Shown here: positions 15,756-22,593 of the stretch, in pieces
How the letters are laid out: every line of letters begins with the position of its first letter
Numbering within the stretch: the stretch's first letter is position 1
DNA from: CAZKMQ01 sp964554065
Lineage (GTDB): Bacteria; Patescibacteriota; Patescibacteriia; Magasanikbacterales; JBBTQS01
Length of the DNA: 46,532 nucleotides
Direction: 5' to 3'
Assembly: GCA_964554065.1 (NCBI GenBank)
Contig: CAZKMQ010000001.1
Coordinates: forward strand, 1-46,532
Program-made: the position numbers and the translations under genes
The notes under the pieces: model-generated
What the model saw: only the letters and a program-made list of their open reading frames with translations
Database searches by the model: none
What the model was told of the DNA's origin: nothing

Positions 15756-16775
15756 TTACTTCTTCGTTTTCCTGCGCTTATTCTTATTTTTGTTTGAACG
15801 CTTAGCAACTGCGCGCAAGTCCGCATGACGATCAAACTCGTCCATTATTTCTAGTCCAATAATTTCCTCCAAAATATCCTCAATACTCACCACACCGGTG
15901 GTCACGCCAAATTCGTTTTGCACAATAAACAGGTGGTGATGTGTTTTAATAAAGAAATCAAGAGCCTTGTTCAGCGGCTCATTTTCATTCACAAAAAACA
16001 CAGTCTTATTTGTAAAATCTTTCACGCGCTTGCCAACTAATGTTTTACCTAGCAGTTCATGCAAAAATAGCATACCCATGATCGTGTTGTGATCTTCTTT
16101 GTATACTGGAAATCGTGAATGCGGCGAAGATTGCAACTGTTTGATGAGTTTTTTGGTAAATTTTTGATTATATTCCAGCATTTCCGTAACCGTGTGCGGT
16201 GTCATTACGTCCACGATTTTTTTCTGTGCAAACTGCAAAGCACCTTTCAAAATGCGCTCCTCATCAGTTCGCAGATCGCTGTGCTTAGAGTTTTCATGCT
16301 CCTCAATAACACTGATCAGCTCCTTGCGTGAGAACATGCTCGGCATCTCGTGTCCAAGTGTTTTGTCCAAAACCCATGCAATGGGCCAAATAATTGGGTA
16401 CAGTACAAAAATCAAAAGGCGCACAATCCAAGCGGTTTTAGCACCAAAGACCATCGCATGGCGCGAAATCACTGCCTGTGGAATGATCTCACCAAAAAGG
16501 AAGATCAGCGCTGTGGCAATCAGCCCGGCAATTACTCCTGATGCAATTGATCCTAGGAAAATAGAAAGAGCGGCATTGACTGCTACATTGCCAAGTAATA
16601 GCGCTGTGAGCAGTAAATTGCCGCGTTTGCGAATGGGGTAGATCTTTTTAGCGTATTTATCGCCGAGTTTTATTTTGCGTTTGAGAGCGTATACATCTAA
16701 GCTCATCAATCCAAGAGTAAGTCCGGAAAAAAGAGCAGATAGCGCTATTAGTGCAACAGTGATGATGTAGGTCAT
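15756..16775 (-). CDS. CNNM/CorC-type membrane protein with CBS domains
   Basis: A 339-aa protein of the hemolysin C/CNNM (DUF21) family, proposed to take part in divalent cation (Mg2+) transport or its control. Residues 1-135 carry the DUF21 membrane domain with three to four helices (ALFSGLTLGLMSLDVYAL). Then come two CBS domains, recognisable at DVMTPHTVTEML and VVSIEDILEEIIG, which usually bind adenine nucleotides. A CorC-type C-terminal domain is missing and is replaced by a short Lys/Arg/Asn tail. The start is preceded by an extended -10 element only 9 nt away, so the mRNA is probably leaderless. Confidence 0.9.
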   Translation of the reverse strand: MTYIITVALIALSALFSGLTLGLMSLDVYALKRKIKLGDKYAKKIYPIRKRGNLLLTALLLGNVAVNAALSIFLGSIASGVIAGLIATALIFLFGEIIPQAVISRHAMVFGAKTAWIVRLLIFVLYPIIWPIAWVLDKTLGHEMPSMFSRKELISVIEEHENSKHSDLRTDEERILKGALQFAQKKIVDVMTPHTVTEMLEYNQKFTKKLIKQLQSSPHSRFPVYKEDHNTIMGMLFLHELLGKTLVGKRVKDFTNKTVFFVNENEPLNKALDFFIKTHHHLFIVQNEFGVTTGVVSIEDILEEIIGLEIMDEFDRHADLRAVAKRSNKNKNKRRKTKK

Positions 16776-16784
16776 ATAGACTAT

Positions 16785-16793
16785 ATTATAGCA
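16785..16793 (-). promoter_or_regulatory. Extended -10 element of the CNNM gene
   Basis: On the minus strand TGC-TATAAT ends 9 nt before the ATG. The expected transcription start is within 2-3 nt of the start codon, and there is no room for a ribosome binding site. No clear -35 box. Confidence 0.55.
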
Positions 16794-16877
16794 AATTGTA
16801 GGTGTTGGAGAAAGTTAACAAATCAAGTTGCTGGGATTTTGAGTGTGGTATACTAATTTTACTAATTTTATTACTAT

Positions 16878-17759
16878 ATGAGTTTTTCCGAGAGGCGACC
16901 TGGCGATTTATCTGAGAGCGTAACTACGCCAGAGCATATAAAAAAATCTCCGCATGATATTAGAAGTTTGTGGGAAGTAGCAAACTGTTTAAATCTTGGG
17001 CTTTGGGACCACAGATCTATGTTAACTCATTTTGATTTCTTCCCTGAAAAAGATAAAAAAGCTATTGAAAAAGCGGCTGAGACAGGTGATTATGAATCGG
17101 TACGCATTTTATTTGCGAATGGTTTTAAAGGTTTGCGCAGTGATGTTAGTTTTAACTTTGAATTCACTGGTGAATCTGTAAAGGGAGAGGCGCAGTATGA
17201 GCGTCGATGTAGTGGGTTTGAGCGCATTATGAAAACTTATTTTGATAAGTATAAGGATGAGATCCCAGAAGATAAAGTTGGGTATTTCAATGGCAAAATC
17301 ATGCTTGCAAGAAAGTTGTTAAATGATAGTGATAAAGTGTCAACAGCAAATGGTACAGAAGCCATGAGAAAAGTTGTGCGGGAGGTGATGGATACGTATA
17401 TGCAAAGGAATTTTTTATTAAGAATTAAAAAAAACGTTGAAAAAATAGAAGAGCAGCTGCCGCATGTTATGAATGCTAGGGTGCAAGGCTATAAAAATGG
17501 GATTGAATCAGTTCAGCATGGGATTGACTTGTTAATTGGTGATGATTCTTTTGATGTGTCTTCATTTAGTCAATATAGATTGAATGAGTTGCAAAAAGCA
17601 GATAAAAAAATAAAGAATTTATTAAACAATATTAAGAGTGATTATAAGGATGCAACCGGTGAGGGGTGGTTGTCTTTACCTGATGCTGAGCCTGGCTCTG
17701 GTGCTTTGAGTTTAGATCAGCAAGGAGGAGCTCTTTCTGTGCCTGACACAAAGGAATAA
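16878..17759 (+). CDS. Hypothetical protein, first of two tandem paralogues
   Basis: A 293-aa, charged, mainly helical protein with no signal peptide or membrane segment. It shares with the next gene an N-terminal block PEHIKKSPHDIRSLWEV (about 17-33), the same length and a matching C-terminal tail containing GALSLDQQGGALSV. The central region (IKKNVEKIEEQLPHV, LQKADKKIKNLLNNIK) suggests helical bundles. A TATACT -10 element lies near 16850. No family is recognised. The adjacent paralogue, with a 1-nt gap, indicates an old tandem duplication, since identity outside the two end blocks is low. Confidence 0.75.
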   Translation: MSFSERRPGDLSESVTTPEHIKKSPHDIRSLWEVANCLNLGLWDHRSMLTHFDFFPEKDKKAIEKAAETGDYESVRILFANGFKGLRSDVSFNFEFTGESVKGEAQYERRCSGFERIMKTYFDKYKDEIPEDKVGYFNGKIMLARKLLNDSDKVSTANGTEAMRKVVREVMDTYMQRNFLLRIKKNVEKIEEQLPHVMNARVQGYKNGIESVQHGIDLLIGDDSFDVSSFSQYRLNELQKADKKIKNLLNNIKSDYKDATGEGWLSLPDAEPGSGALSLDQQGGALSVPDTKE

Positions 17760-17760
17760 T

Positions 17761-18642
17761 ATGATTAAATTCTTCGAAAGACTGAGACATGGTAATCCGG
17801 AAAAATCTCCTATGGAAGTGCCACCACGACCGGAACATATTAAAAAGGCACCGCATGATATTCAAAAGTTGTGGGAGGTTTTTATTGTTGAAAAACAATT
17901 GACTGGCAGTTTACCTAGTCGTGTTATGGACTGGAAAAAAAGAGAAGAATTGTTTGAGAGTTCAGTTAAGAATCAACGATACGATGCTTTGCGATTGCAG
18001 CTTGCAAATGATTTGTTTGGCAATTTTGCTCGCGTACTGCCTGCTGATGATGCAAACTGGATTGAGCGGTATAGGGGAAAGGATCCTGTACAAGTAAATA
18101 ATGAACGCTCGACTGAATTGGTTGAACTCTACTTGCAATTGTATGAAGATGAATTGCCACGTGATGCTTTTTCAAAGCAGTTAGAGCAGATAGAGTTGGT
18201 AAAAGATTTGCATAAGAAAAAGGAATTTAGTAAAGCATCAGTTGAAATGGGTAGAGCATTTCGTAGTGTTGTTGGTGGTTATATTAGTCGTAAATCTTTT
18301 GCAATGGTGCTGGAGCGTGCGGAGTTGTTACGGTCACGGATACAATTTGTTGAACCTGCGAAGAAGGTTAAGCACACAAAAAAGATTGAAGGTTTTGAGG
18401 AAAGAATCAAGGCAATTTGTGGAGAAGATGGTTTTGGTGATGATCGGCAAACTCCAGTATATGATTTTGAATCAATTGTTAAGTTGTTTAATGATATAAG
18501 TGAGTATACGAAGAAGATGAAAAATGATTTTGCGGAAACCGGTGATTTGGGTCATTTGGCCTTGGTTGATAGCGAAGAAGGCATGGGTAATTTGAGTTTA
18601 TCAGAAGACTCTGGTAATCTTTCATTACATAAATCTAAATAA
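17761..18642 (+). CDS. Hypothetical protein, second of two tandem paralogues
   Basis: A 293-aa helical protein matching the preceding gene in length and architecture: PEHIKKAPHDIQKLWEV near residues 24-40, a variable helical middle, and a C-terminal tail with GNLSLSEDSGNLSL. The middle has diverged strongly, but charged helical segments stay in register (KKIEGFEERIKAICGEDGF compared with KNGIESVQHGIDLLIGDDSF). It starts 1 nt after its neighbour and ends 2 nt before the cyclophilin gene. The paired LSL repeats at the C-terminus look like a conserved end signal, but their role is unknown. Confidence 0.75.
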   Translation: MIKFFERLRHGNPEKSPMEVPPRPEHIKKAPHDIQKLWEVFIVEKQLTGSLPSRVMDWKKREELFESSVKNQRYDALRLQLANDLFGNFARVLPADDANWIERYRGKDPVQVNNERSTELVELYLQLYEDELPRDAFSKQLEQIELVKDLHKKKEFSKASVEMGRAFRSVVGGYISRKSFAMVLERAELLRSRIQFVEPAKKVKHTKKIEGFEERIKAICGEDGFGDDRQTPVYDFESIVKLFNDISEYTKKMKNDFAETGDLGHLALVDSEEGMGNLSLSEDSGNLSLHKSK

Positions 18643-18644
18643 TT

Positions 18645-19205
18645 ATGTCTAAAAAAGTAATTCTCATATTAAGCATAGCTTTGCTTGGCTTTGGCTGCGG
18701 CACAGCACAATCACCTGAAAAATCTATGGAAAAAGCAATAATTAAAACCAGTCTTGGCGATATCACAGTCGCATTTCATCCAGAATCACCAAAAACTGTG
18801 GATAACTTTGTGAAATTAGCTGGTGAAGGTTTTTATGATGGAACGCGATTCCATCGCATTATCAAGGACTTCATGGTGCAAGGTGGAGATCCATTAAGTA
18901 AAGAGGAAGACAAAGCGGATTTTTGGGGAACTGGTGGTCCTGGATATAAGTTTGATGATGAATTTAATAGCCATAAGTTGGTAAAAGGTTCACTGGCTAT
19001 GGCAAATTCAGGACCAAACACAAACGGAAGTCAATTTTTTATCGTGACTGCAGAGGCAACACCTTGGCTTGATGGTATGCATACAAATTTTGGTTATGTA
19101 ACTGATGGTATGGATGTATTAGACGCCCTAAACGCAGTTCAAACTGCCGCGGCTGATCGTCCAGTTGAGGCTGTGACGATTACCGGAATTGATTTGGTGA
19201 AATAG
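18645..19205 (+). CDS. Cyclophilin-type peptidyl-prolyl isomerase, lipoprotein
   Basis: Catalyses cis-trans isomerisation of prolyl bonds; predicted to act outside the membrane. The 186-aa protein begins with a lipoprotein signal ending in LLGFGC, with the modified cysteine at about 18, followed by a short linker and a compact cyclophilin domain. Core motifs are visible: FHRIIKDFMVQGGDP with the catalytic arginine of the RIIKDF loop, GSLAMANSGPNTNGSQFFI, and LDGMHTNFGYV. It is downstream of the paralogue pair and overlaps none of its neighbours. Confidence 0.95.
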   Translation: MSKKVILILSIALLGFGCGTAQSPEKSMEKAIIKTSLGDITVAFHPESPKTVDNFVKLAGEGFYDGTRFHRIIKDFMVQGGDPLSKEEDKADFWGTGGPGYKFDDEFNSHKLVKGSLAMANSGPNTNGSQFFIVTAEATPWLDGMHTNFGYVTDGMDVLDALNAVQTAAADRPVEAVTITGIDLVK

Positions 19206-19209
19206 CGTT

Positions 19210-19779
19210 CTGAAAAAAGAACTAAAAAAAATCGCAGCCTCAGGTTTGGCTGGTTCATTCTCTGAAGAAGCTGCTTTGGTCTATGCACAGCGGATGAGTT
19301 TTGAGCCTGAAGTGTTATACAAAACAGATATGGCGGGTGTGCTTTCGTCTGTAGATTCTGGCGAGAGTTTGCTTGGTATTTTTCCTGTTGTGAATTCACG
19401 CGGTGGTTTAGTTCACAGCGCTTTTTCTGCAATGGGAAAATTTCAATTCAATATGATTGATGAGGTGTGGCTTGAGGTTTATCAGTGTCTTTTAGTGCTT
19501 CCTGGGACTAAGCGAGAATCAATTTCCAAAATCATAAGTCATCCACAGGCAATCGCGCAATGTGAACGCTATTTGCGTACAGAATTTGAGGGTGTGTCAC
19601 TTGGTGAGTGGGATGATACTGCAAAAGCTGCAGAAGATTTGGCAAAAGGAACATTCAGTGAAACAACTGCTGTAATTGCGCCGGCGCGCAGTGCTCAAAT
19701 GTATGGACTTGAACTACTTGAAAAAGGGATACATGATAATCATCCCAACCTTACGACCTTTATAGTTGTGACAAAATAA
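19210..19779 (+). CDS. Prephenate dehydratase-like protein, standalone catalytic domain
   Basis: The sequence matches the catalytic domain of prephenate dehydratase: AGSFSEEAALVYA, SHPQAIAQCERYL, DDTAKAAEDL, and the C-terminal YGLELLEKGIHDNHPNLTTF. In the family the last motif is T-R-F; here it is TTF. The regulatory ACT domain is absent. The first beta strand of the domain (KKIAASGLAG) lies upstream of the first TTG at 19246, so the true start must be further up. The only candidate after the in-frame stop is CTG at 19210, giving 189 aa. No other aromatic biosynthesis gene is present, so the substrate could differ. Confidence 0.75.
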   Translation: MKKELKKIAASGLAGSFSEEAALVYAQRMSFEPEVLYKTDMAGVLSSVDSGESLLGIFPVVNSRGGLVHSAFSAMGKFQFNMIDEVWLEVYQCLLVLPGTKRESISKIISHPQAIAQCERYLRTEFEGVSLGEWDDTAKAAEDLAKGTFSETTAVIAPARSAQMYGLELLEKGIHDNHPNLTTFIVVTK

Positions 19780-20512
19780 TTCCAGCGCTAATCGCTACAT
19801 TAAGTGAATCTGTATTGTTAGATCCGGGTATAGAAATTCGAAGGTCTGCTGCTTCGAGGAGTTTTTTTCTAAGGCCGTGGGACTCACTACCGAAAATATA
19901 TACACCATTATTAGGTAGTGAGGTTTCTTTTACTGATGTTCCTTGCATATCAAGTGCTATAACTTGATAATTTTTTTCTTTAAAATGTTCTACGTCAGCA
20001 ATTATGTCATCAGATTCAGCTACAGTCATGTTAAAAATAGAACCCATGCTTGATCGGACCACCTTAGGATTGTACAAGTCAACTGAGTTGTCTGTGAGAA
20101 CAACATTATAAATTCCAAACCAGTGTGCTGTGCGCAAAATAGTTCCAACATTTCCTGGATCAGAAACTGTATCGAGCACAACAATAGGGGAAGTATAATC
20201 AAATTTATGGATAGTGTGCTGTGGTTTTTTTACGATTGCCATGACGCCGGGGAATGTTTCTGTGGTTTTGATATCGTCGGCATCTTTATTGCCACACCAA
20301 ATAGTTGAAACTGTTTGGCTTTCAGCTAAAGCGAGTAGATCAGCGTATTTCTCGGTGGATTGCTCAAGTACAACAATCATAACCACATCGAGTTTGGATT
20401 GGAGCGCTGCCATAACGCCTTTTTCTCCTTCAACTAGAAATTCGCCGAATTCAGTTCGGTATTTTTTGCTGTGCAGTTTTCTTATTTTTTTGCGTTCTGA
20501 TGTTTTTAGCAT
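19760..20512 (-). CDS. SpoU/TrmH-family RNA 2'-O-methyltransferase
   Basis: SAM-dependent ribose methyltransferase of the SPOUT class, probably acting on 23S rRNA (RlmB-like) or tRNA. The 250-aa protein has an N-terminal substrate-binding domain (VEGEKGVMAAL) and the trefoil-knot domain with motif 1 SDPGNVGTILRTA (catalytic Arg in ILRTA), motif 2 YIFGSESHGL and motif 3 ISIPGSNNTDSLNVAIS. It converges with the prephenate dehydratase-like gene and overlaps it by 20 bp. Its ATG overlaps the end of the upstream zinc-ribbon gene by 7 nt, so it is probably transcribed from that gene's promoter. Confidence 0.93.
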   Translation of the reverse strand: MLKTSERKKIRKLHSKKYRTEFGEFLVEGEKGVMAALQSKLDVVMIVVLEQSTEKYADLLALAESQTVSTIWCGNKDADDIKTTETFPGVMAIVKKPQHTIHKFDYTSPIVVLDTVSDPGNVGTILRTAHWFGIYNVVLTDNSVDLYNPKVVRSSMGSIFNMTVAESDDIIADVEHFKEKNYQVIALDMQGTSVKETSLPNNGVYIFGSESHGLRKKLLEAADLRISIPGSNNTDSLNVAISAGIILSQL

Positions 20513-20775
20513 AGCTGTACTTTAGCAGGTAAAGCAAAAGCCATCAAATCAGTAAGAAGTAATGGCTTTAGTGGTGGTTCGAACTCCGCATCGTATTCAA
20601 TGACTGTATATTCGGTCATGCACCATGCACAGAACGTGTGGAAATATGCCGGGCCATTGTTCTTTTTTCGTACCCTTATGAAGGATGTGGTGTCGTGACA
20701 GAGAGAATTAGGGCACTTAAAGTTCTTTTTTTTGTAATGGATCGGCAGGAACAGTGTTCTTACTTTTCTTGGCAT
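20506..20775 (-). CDS. Small zinc-ribbon-like protein, SD-bearing
   Basis: An 89-aa basic protein with two cysteine pairs, CPNSLC near residue 21 and CAWC near 49, which fits a zinc ribbon. The start at 20775 is chosen because GGAGGG lies 7 nt before the ATG; a longer frame with more N-terminal residues exists but would place its start within the promoter and leader. It carries its own consensus promoter. The stop codon overlaps the ATG of the downstream methyltransferase, so the two form an operon and may be co-expressed for RNA-related work (inference). Family unknown. Confidence 0.72.
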   Translation of the reverse strand: MPRKVRTLFLPIHYKKKNFKCPNSLCHDTTSFIRVRKKNNGPAYFHTFCAWCMTEYTVIEYDAEFEPPLKPLLLTDLMAFALPAKVQLC

Positions 20776-20804
20776 GATAAATCCCTCCGTATGCAAGAAA
20801 TTGA

Positions 20805-20833
20805 ATCCTACCACATCTTACCTATTTTGTCAA
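20805..20833 (-). promoter_or_regulatory. Promoter of the zinc-ribbon/methyltransferase operon
   Basis: On the minus strand TTGACA (20828-20833) and TAGGAT (20805-20810) with a 17-bp spacer; the ribosome site GGAGGG follows about 20 nt downstream. Confidence 0.75.
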
Positions 20834-20841
20834 TATTGAAA

Positions 20842-20873
20842 AAGACCGCGGCTGTGTTAAAAGCTGCGGTCTT
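20842..20873. terminator. Bidirectional terminator
   Basis: Inverted repeat AAGACCGC(G/A)GCT with an 8-nt loop, one mismatch in 12 bp, T-runs on both sides. It ends the minus-strand gene at 20896 and lies immediately upstream of the next minus-strand promoter. Confidence 0.75.
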
Positions 20874-20895
20874 CTCTATGGTGCGCGTAACGCTG

Positions 20896-21453
20896 CTACC
20901 AAAGGCTTCCGAATGTGAAGCGTGCCACACCACCGTAAATCTTTACACCACGGTAATGCAGTCCACCCCCAGCCTTTTTCAAGTCATCGGCTGAGAATGT
21001 GATGATGGGGTTTTTGAAGAAGTGACTCGTCAGTACATTCTCGAATCCCTCAAGAAATGCTTTTCTGATTTTGTCATCAGCAACTCCAGTCCAGTGCTGG
21101 TCATCAAGCCATGCCTTGGAGAAGTAGATGCTGCCATTTTTGAAGGTTAGGTGGCCAACGTAGGTCAGCCTGATATTGAAGTGGTAGACAACGTCATTGT
21201 GTGTCTTTGACCCAGCTACCTCGAACCAGATCTTCACCCGGTTTTCGAAGTCGCCGAATTGAGAACCCTTAAACCGGATCCTGTATTTCGACTTTTCGTT
21301 CTTGGTATATGACTGCTTCCAGTTTCTGCTGATCGAGCTTTGGAACCTGTCCTGGGCGAACTTTATTTCCCCAGTATCCCATTGCGCGAAACAAAGGAAC
21401 ACGATTCCTGCGACGAGCAGTCCGCCAACTGTACCACCAACTACAAATTTCAT
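20896..21453 (-). CDS. Membrane-anchored DUF1439/YceB-like protein
   Basis: A 185-aa protein with an N-terminal hydrophobic segment (GGTVGGLLVAGIVFLCFA) and a beta-rich exported domain. The layout resembles the YceB/DUF1439 lipid-binding-like fold: a strand region with FENRVKIWFEV and VVYHFNIRLTYVG, then helical KAFLEGFENVLTSHFFKN, then a closing strand YRGVKIYGGVARFTF. The cysteine in VFLCFA is not in a good lipobox. The start at 21453 is preceded by GGGAGGGA with 6-7 nt spacing; an ATG two codons upstream is less well spaced. Its codon use is more GC-rich than that of its neighbours. It is divergent from the gene at 21855 with a matching promoter, suggesting joint acquisition. Confidence 0.62.
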   Translation of the reverse strand: MKFVVGGTVGGLLVAGIVFLCFAQWDTGEIKFAQDRFQSSISRNWKQSYTKNEKSKYRIRFKGSQFGDFENRVKIWFEVAGSKTHNDVVYHFNIRLTYVGHLTFKNGSIYFSKAWLDDQHWTGVADDKIRKAFLEGFENVLTSHFFKNPIITFSADDLKKAGGGLHYRGVKIYGGVARFTFGSLW

Positions 21454-21533
21454 TATCATTCCCTCCCAAGGGGATACATTTTGTGGGGCTTCTGCCCATT
21501 TCACAGTGCCAAGACATAATGTCAAGACCGCCT

Positions 21534-21562
21534 ACTATAGCACATTTTTGCTGGTTTGTCAA
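21534..21562 (-). promoter_or_regulatory. Strong promoter, minus-strand member of a divergent pair
   Basis: TTGACA (21557-21562), 17 bp, TATAGT (21534-21539), with TGTGC just before the -10. An 80-nt leader follows, with a GGGC-AGAA-GCCC hairpin. The divergent plus-strand promoter begins 56 bp away and has the same TGTGCTATAGT core. Confidence 0.85.
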
Positions 21563-21617
21563 GTGTAAAAAGAGTGTAATCAGCTTAATTTAGCGTAATA
21601 ACGTGTACTTGACTTAC

Positions 21618-21646
21618 TTGACAAAAAAGGTAAACTGTGCTATAGT
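21618..21646 (+). promoter_or_regulatory. Strong promoter, plus-strand member of a divergent pair
   Basis: TTGACA (21618-21623), 17 bp, TATAGT (21641-21646), with TGTGC before the -10. A second TTGACT lies 9 bp upstream of the -35. The expected start of transcription is near 21653, giving a leader of about 200 nt before the gene at 21855. Confidence 0.87.
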
Positions 21647-21652
21647 AATGTG

Positions 21653-21854
21653 TTATCCAGGAAGGGTAACTGTAACTTCAAAGGGAAAAACGACATAGGG
21701 CCTGAACGCACGTCGATCTACCCGTTAATCACCTCTGGTGATTGGCGTCTTAGGTCAAAGGAGCGTGCACTTGCGTGTTCTACTTCCTCGGAAGTACCTC
21801 AAATGAGGGGCCTGGTGGCAGCTGCCAAAGCTGTACCCAATCAGGAGGGTTGTT
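21653..21854 (+). promoter_or_regulatory. Long structured 5' leader
   Basis: This 200-nt untranslated region contains several possible helices: GGGTA with TACCC enclosing CGAC/GTCG (about 21666-21722), AATCACC-TCT-GGTGATT (about 21727-21743), ACTTCCTCGGAAGT (about 21782-21795), and a self-complementary TGGCAGCTGCCA just before the ribosome binding site AGGAGG. The last helix could control access to the start. I recognise no known riboswitch class. A 72-codon frame in this interval overlaps the structure and has no start signal. Confidence 0.45.
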
Positions 21855-22436
21855 ATGTCGTTTTCTAATAAGGTGTTGGTGGTGGTGTTTCTGCTGGTCA
21901 GCTCCAGTGCTTCGGCGCTGGACAGTCTGGACTCTCGGGTCAGGCTGCTGGTTCACGGTGGGGTCAGCCTCACCGATGACGTGACGCTCATTGGTCACAT
22001 CATTCCTGCTGGCAATCTGTTGGGCGAGGTTTCGCCTCTCAGCTATATCGAGCTGAACTACTCTCTTGTTGAGCAGTTCAAGCCCAGCCTCACGCTTGCG
22101 TGGGCGTTCGGGCCTGATGAGCTCATTCTCTCCACCCAGTTCACGGGGGGCATTGGTCCCACGTGGTACTGGACCACTTTCGAGTGGCAGCCACAAAGCG
22201 GTGGCGTGTACTGGTTCGCCAGATACAACGTCGCGCTCACCGACTCGTTCGGAGTCGGGGCTGAAGAGGAGTCCTTTGGCACGTTTGCGGACGTGTCAGG
22301 GATCTCTCACGGTGGGGGACCGAACATTTACGTTCGGTTCGGGAAAGGAGTGCAGATCGATCTGTCAGTGCACTACCGCACGCTGGTGGAAAGTACTGGT
22401 CTGGAGTTCGTTCTCAGGTACCACATCTTCCTCTAG
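21855..22436 (+). CDS. Exported beta-barrel-like protein, GC-rich
   Basis: A 193-aa protein with a classical signal peptide (NKVLVVVFLLVSSSASA, likely cleavage after ASA near residue 22). The mature part alternates polar and hydrophobic residues in strand-sized pieces with Tyr/Trp-rich edges (TWYWTTFEW, GVYWFARYNVALT, IDLSVHYRTL) and ends in FVLRYHIFL, which resembles the closing strand of a small outer-membrane barrel. AGGAGG lies 6 nt before the ATG. Local GC content looks near 58-60%, far above the window. CPR cells are not thought to have a Proteobacteria-like outer membrane, so a barrel assignment is an inference and the location is unclear. Confidence 0.62.
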   Translation: MSFSNKVLVVVFLLVSSSASALDSLDSRVRLLVHGGVSLTDDVTLIGHIIPAGNLLGEVSPLSYIELNYSLVEQFKPSLTLAWAFGPDELILSTQFTGGIGPTWYWTTFEWQPQSGGVYWFARYNVALTDSFGVGAEEESFGTFADVSGISHGGGPNIYVRFGKGVQIDLSVHYRTLVESTGLEFVLRYHIFL

Positions 22437-22453
22437 CGCCAACACTTCCTTTG

Positions 22454-22493
22454 AAAGGCCGTCTCAGTTTAACTGGGGCGGCCTTCTTCTTTT
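22454..22493 (+). terminator. Terminator of the barrel-like gene
   Basis: Stem AAGGCCG/CGGCCTT with an inner CAGTTTAACTG palindrome, followed by CTTCTTTT. It lies 18 nt after the stop codon. The remaining 100 nt to the next gene hold A/T-rich promoter-like sequence. Confidence 0.75.
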
Positions 22494-22593
22494 AAAAAGC
22501 AATCTGTTGTAAAGGTTGGAGTATTTTTGCAATGGCTTTACCATATGTGGTAAGAATGTGCTAGTATGTTCGTAATGAATTAAAATATTCTTT

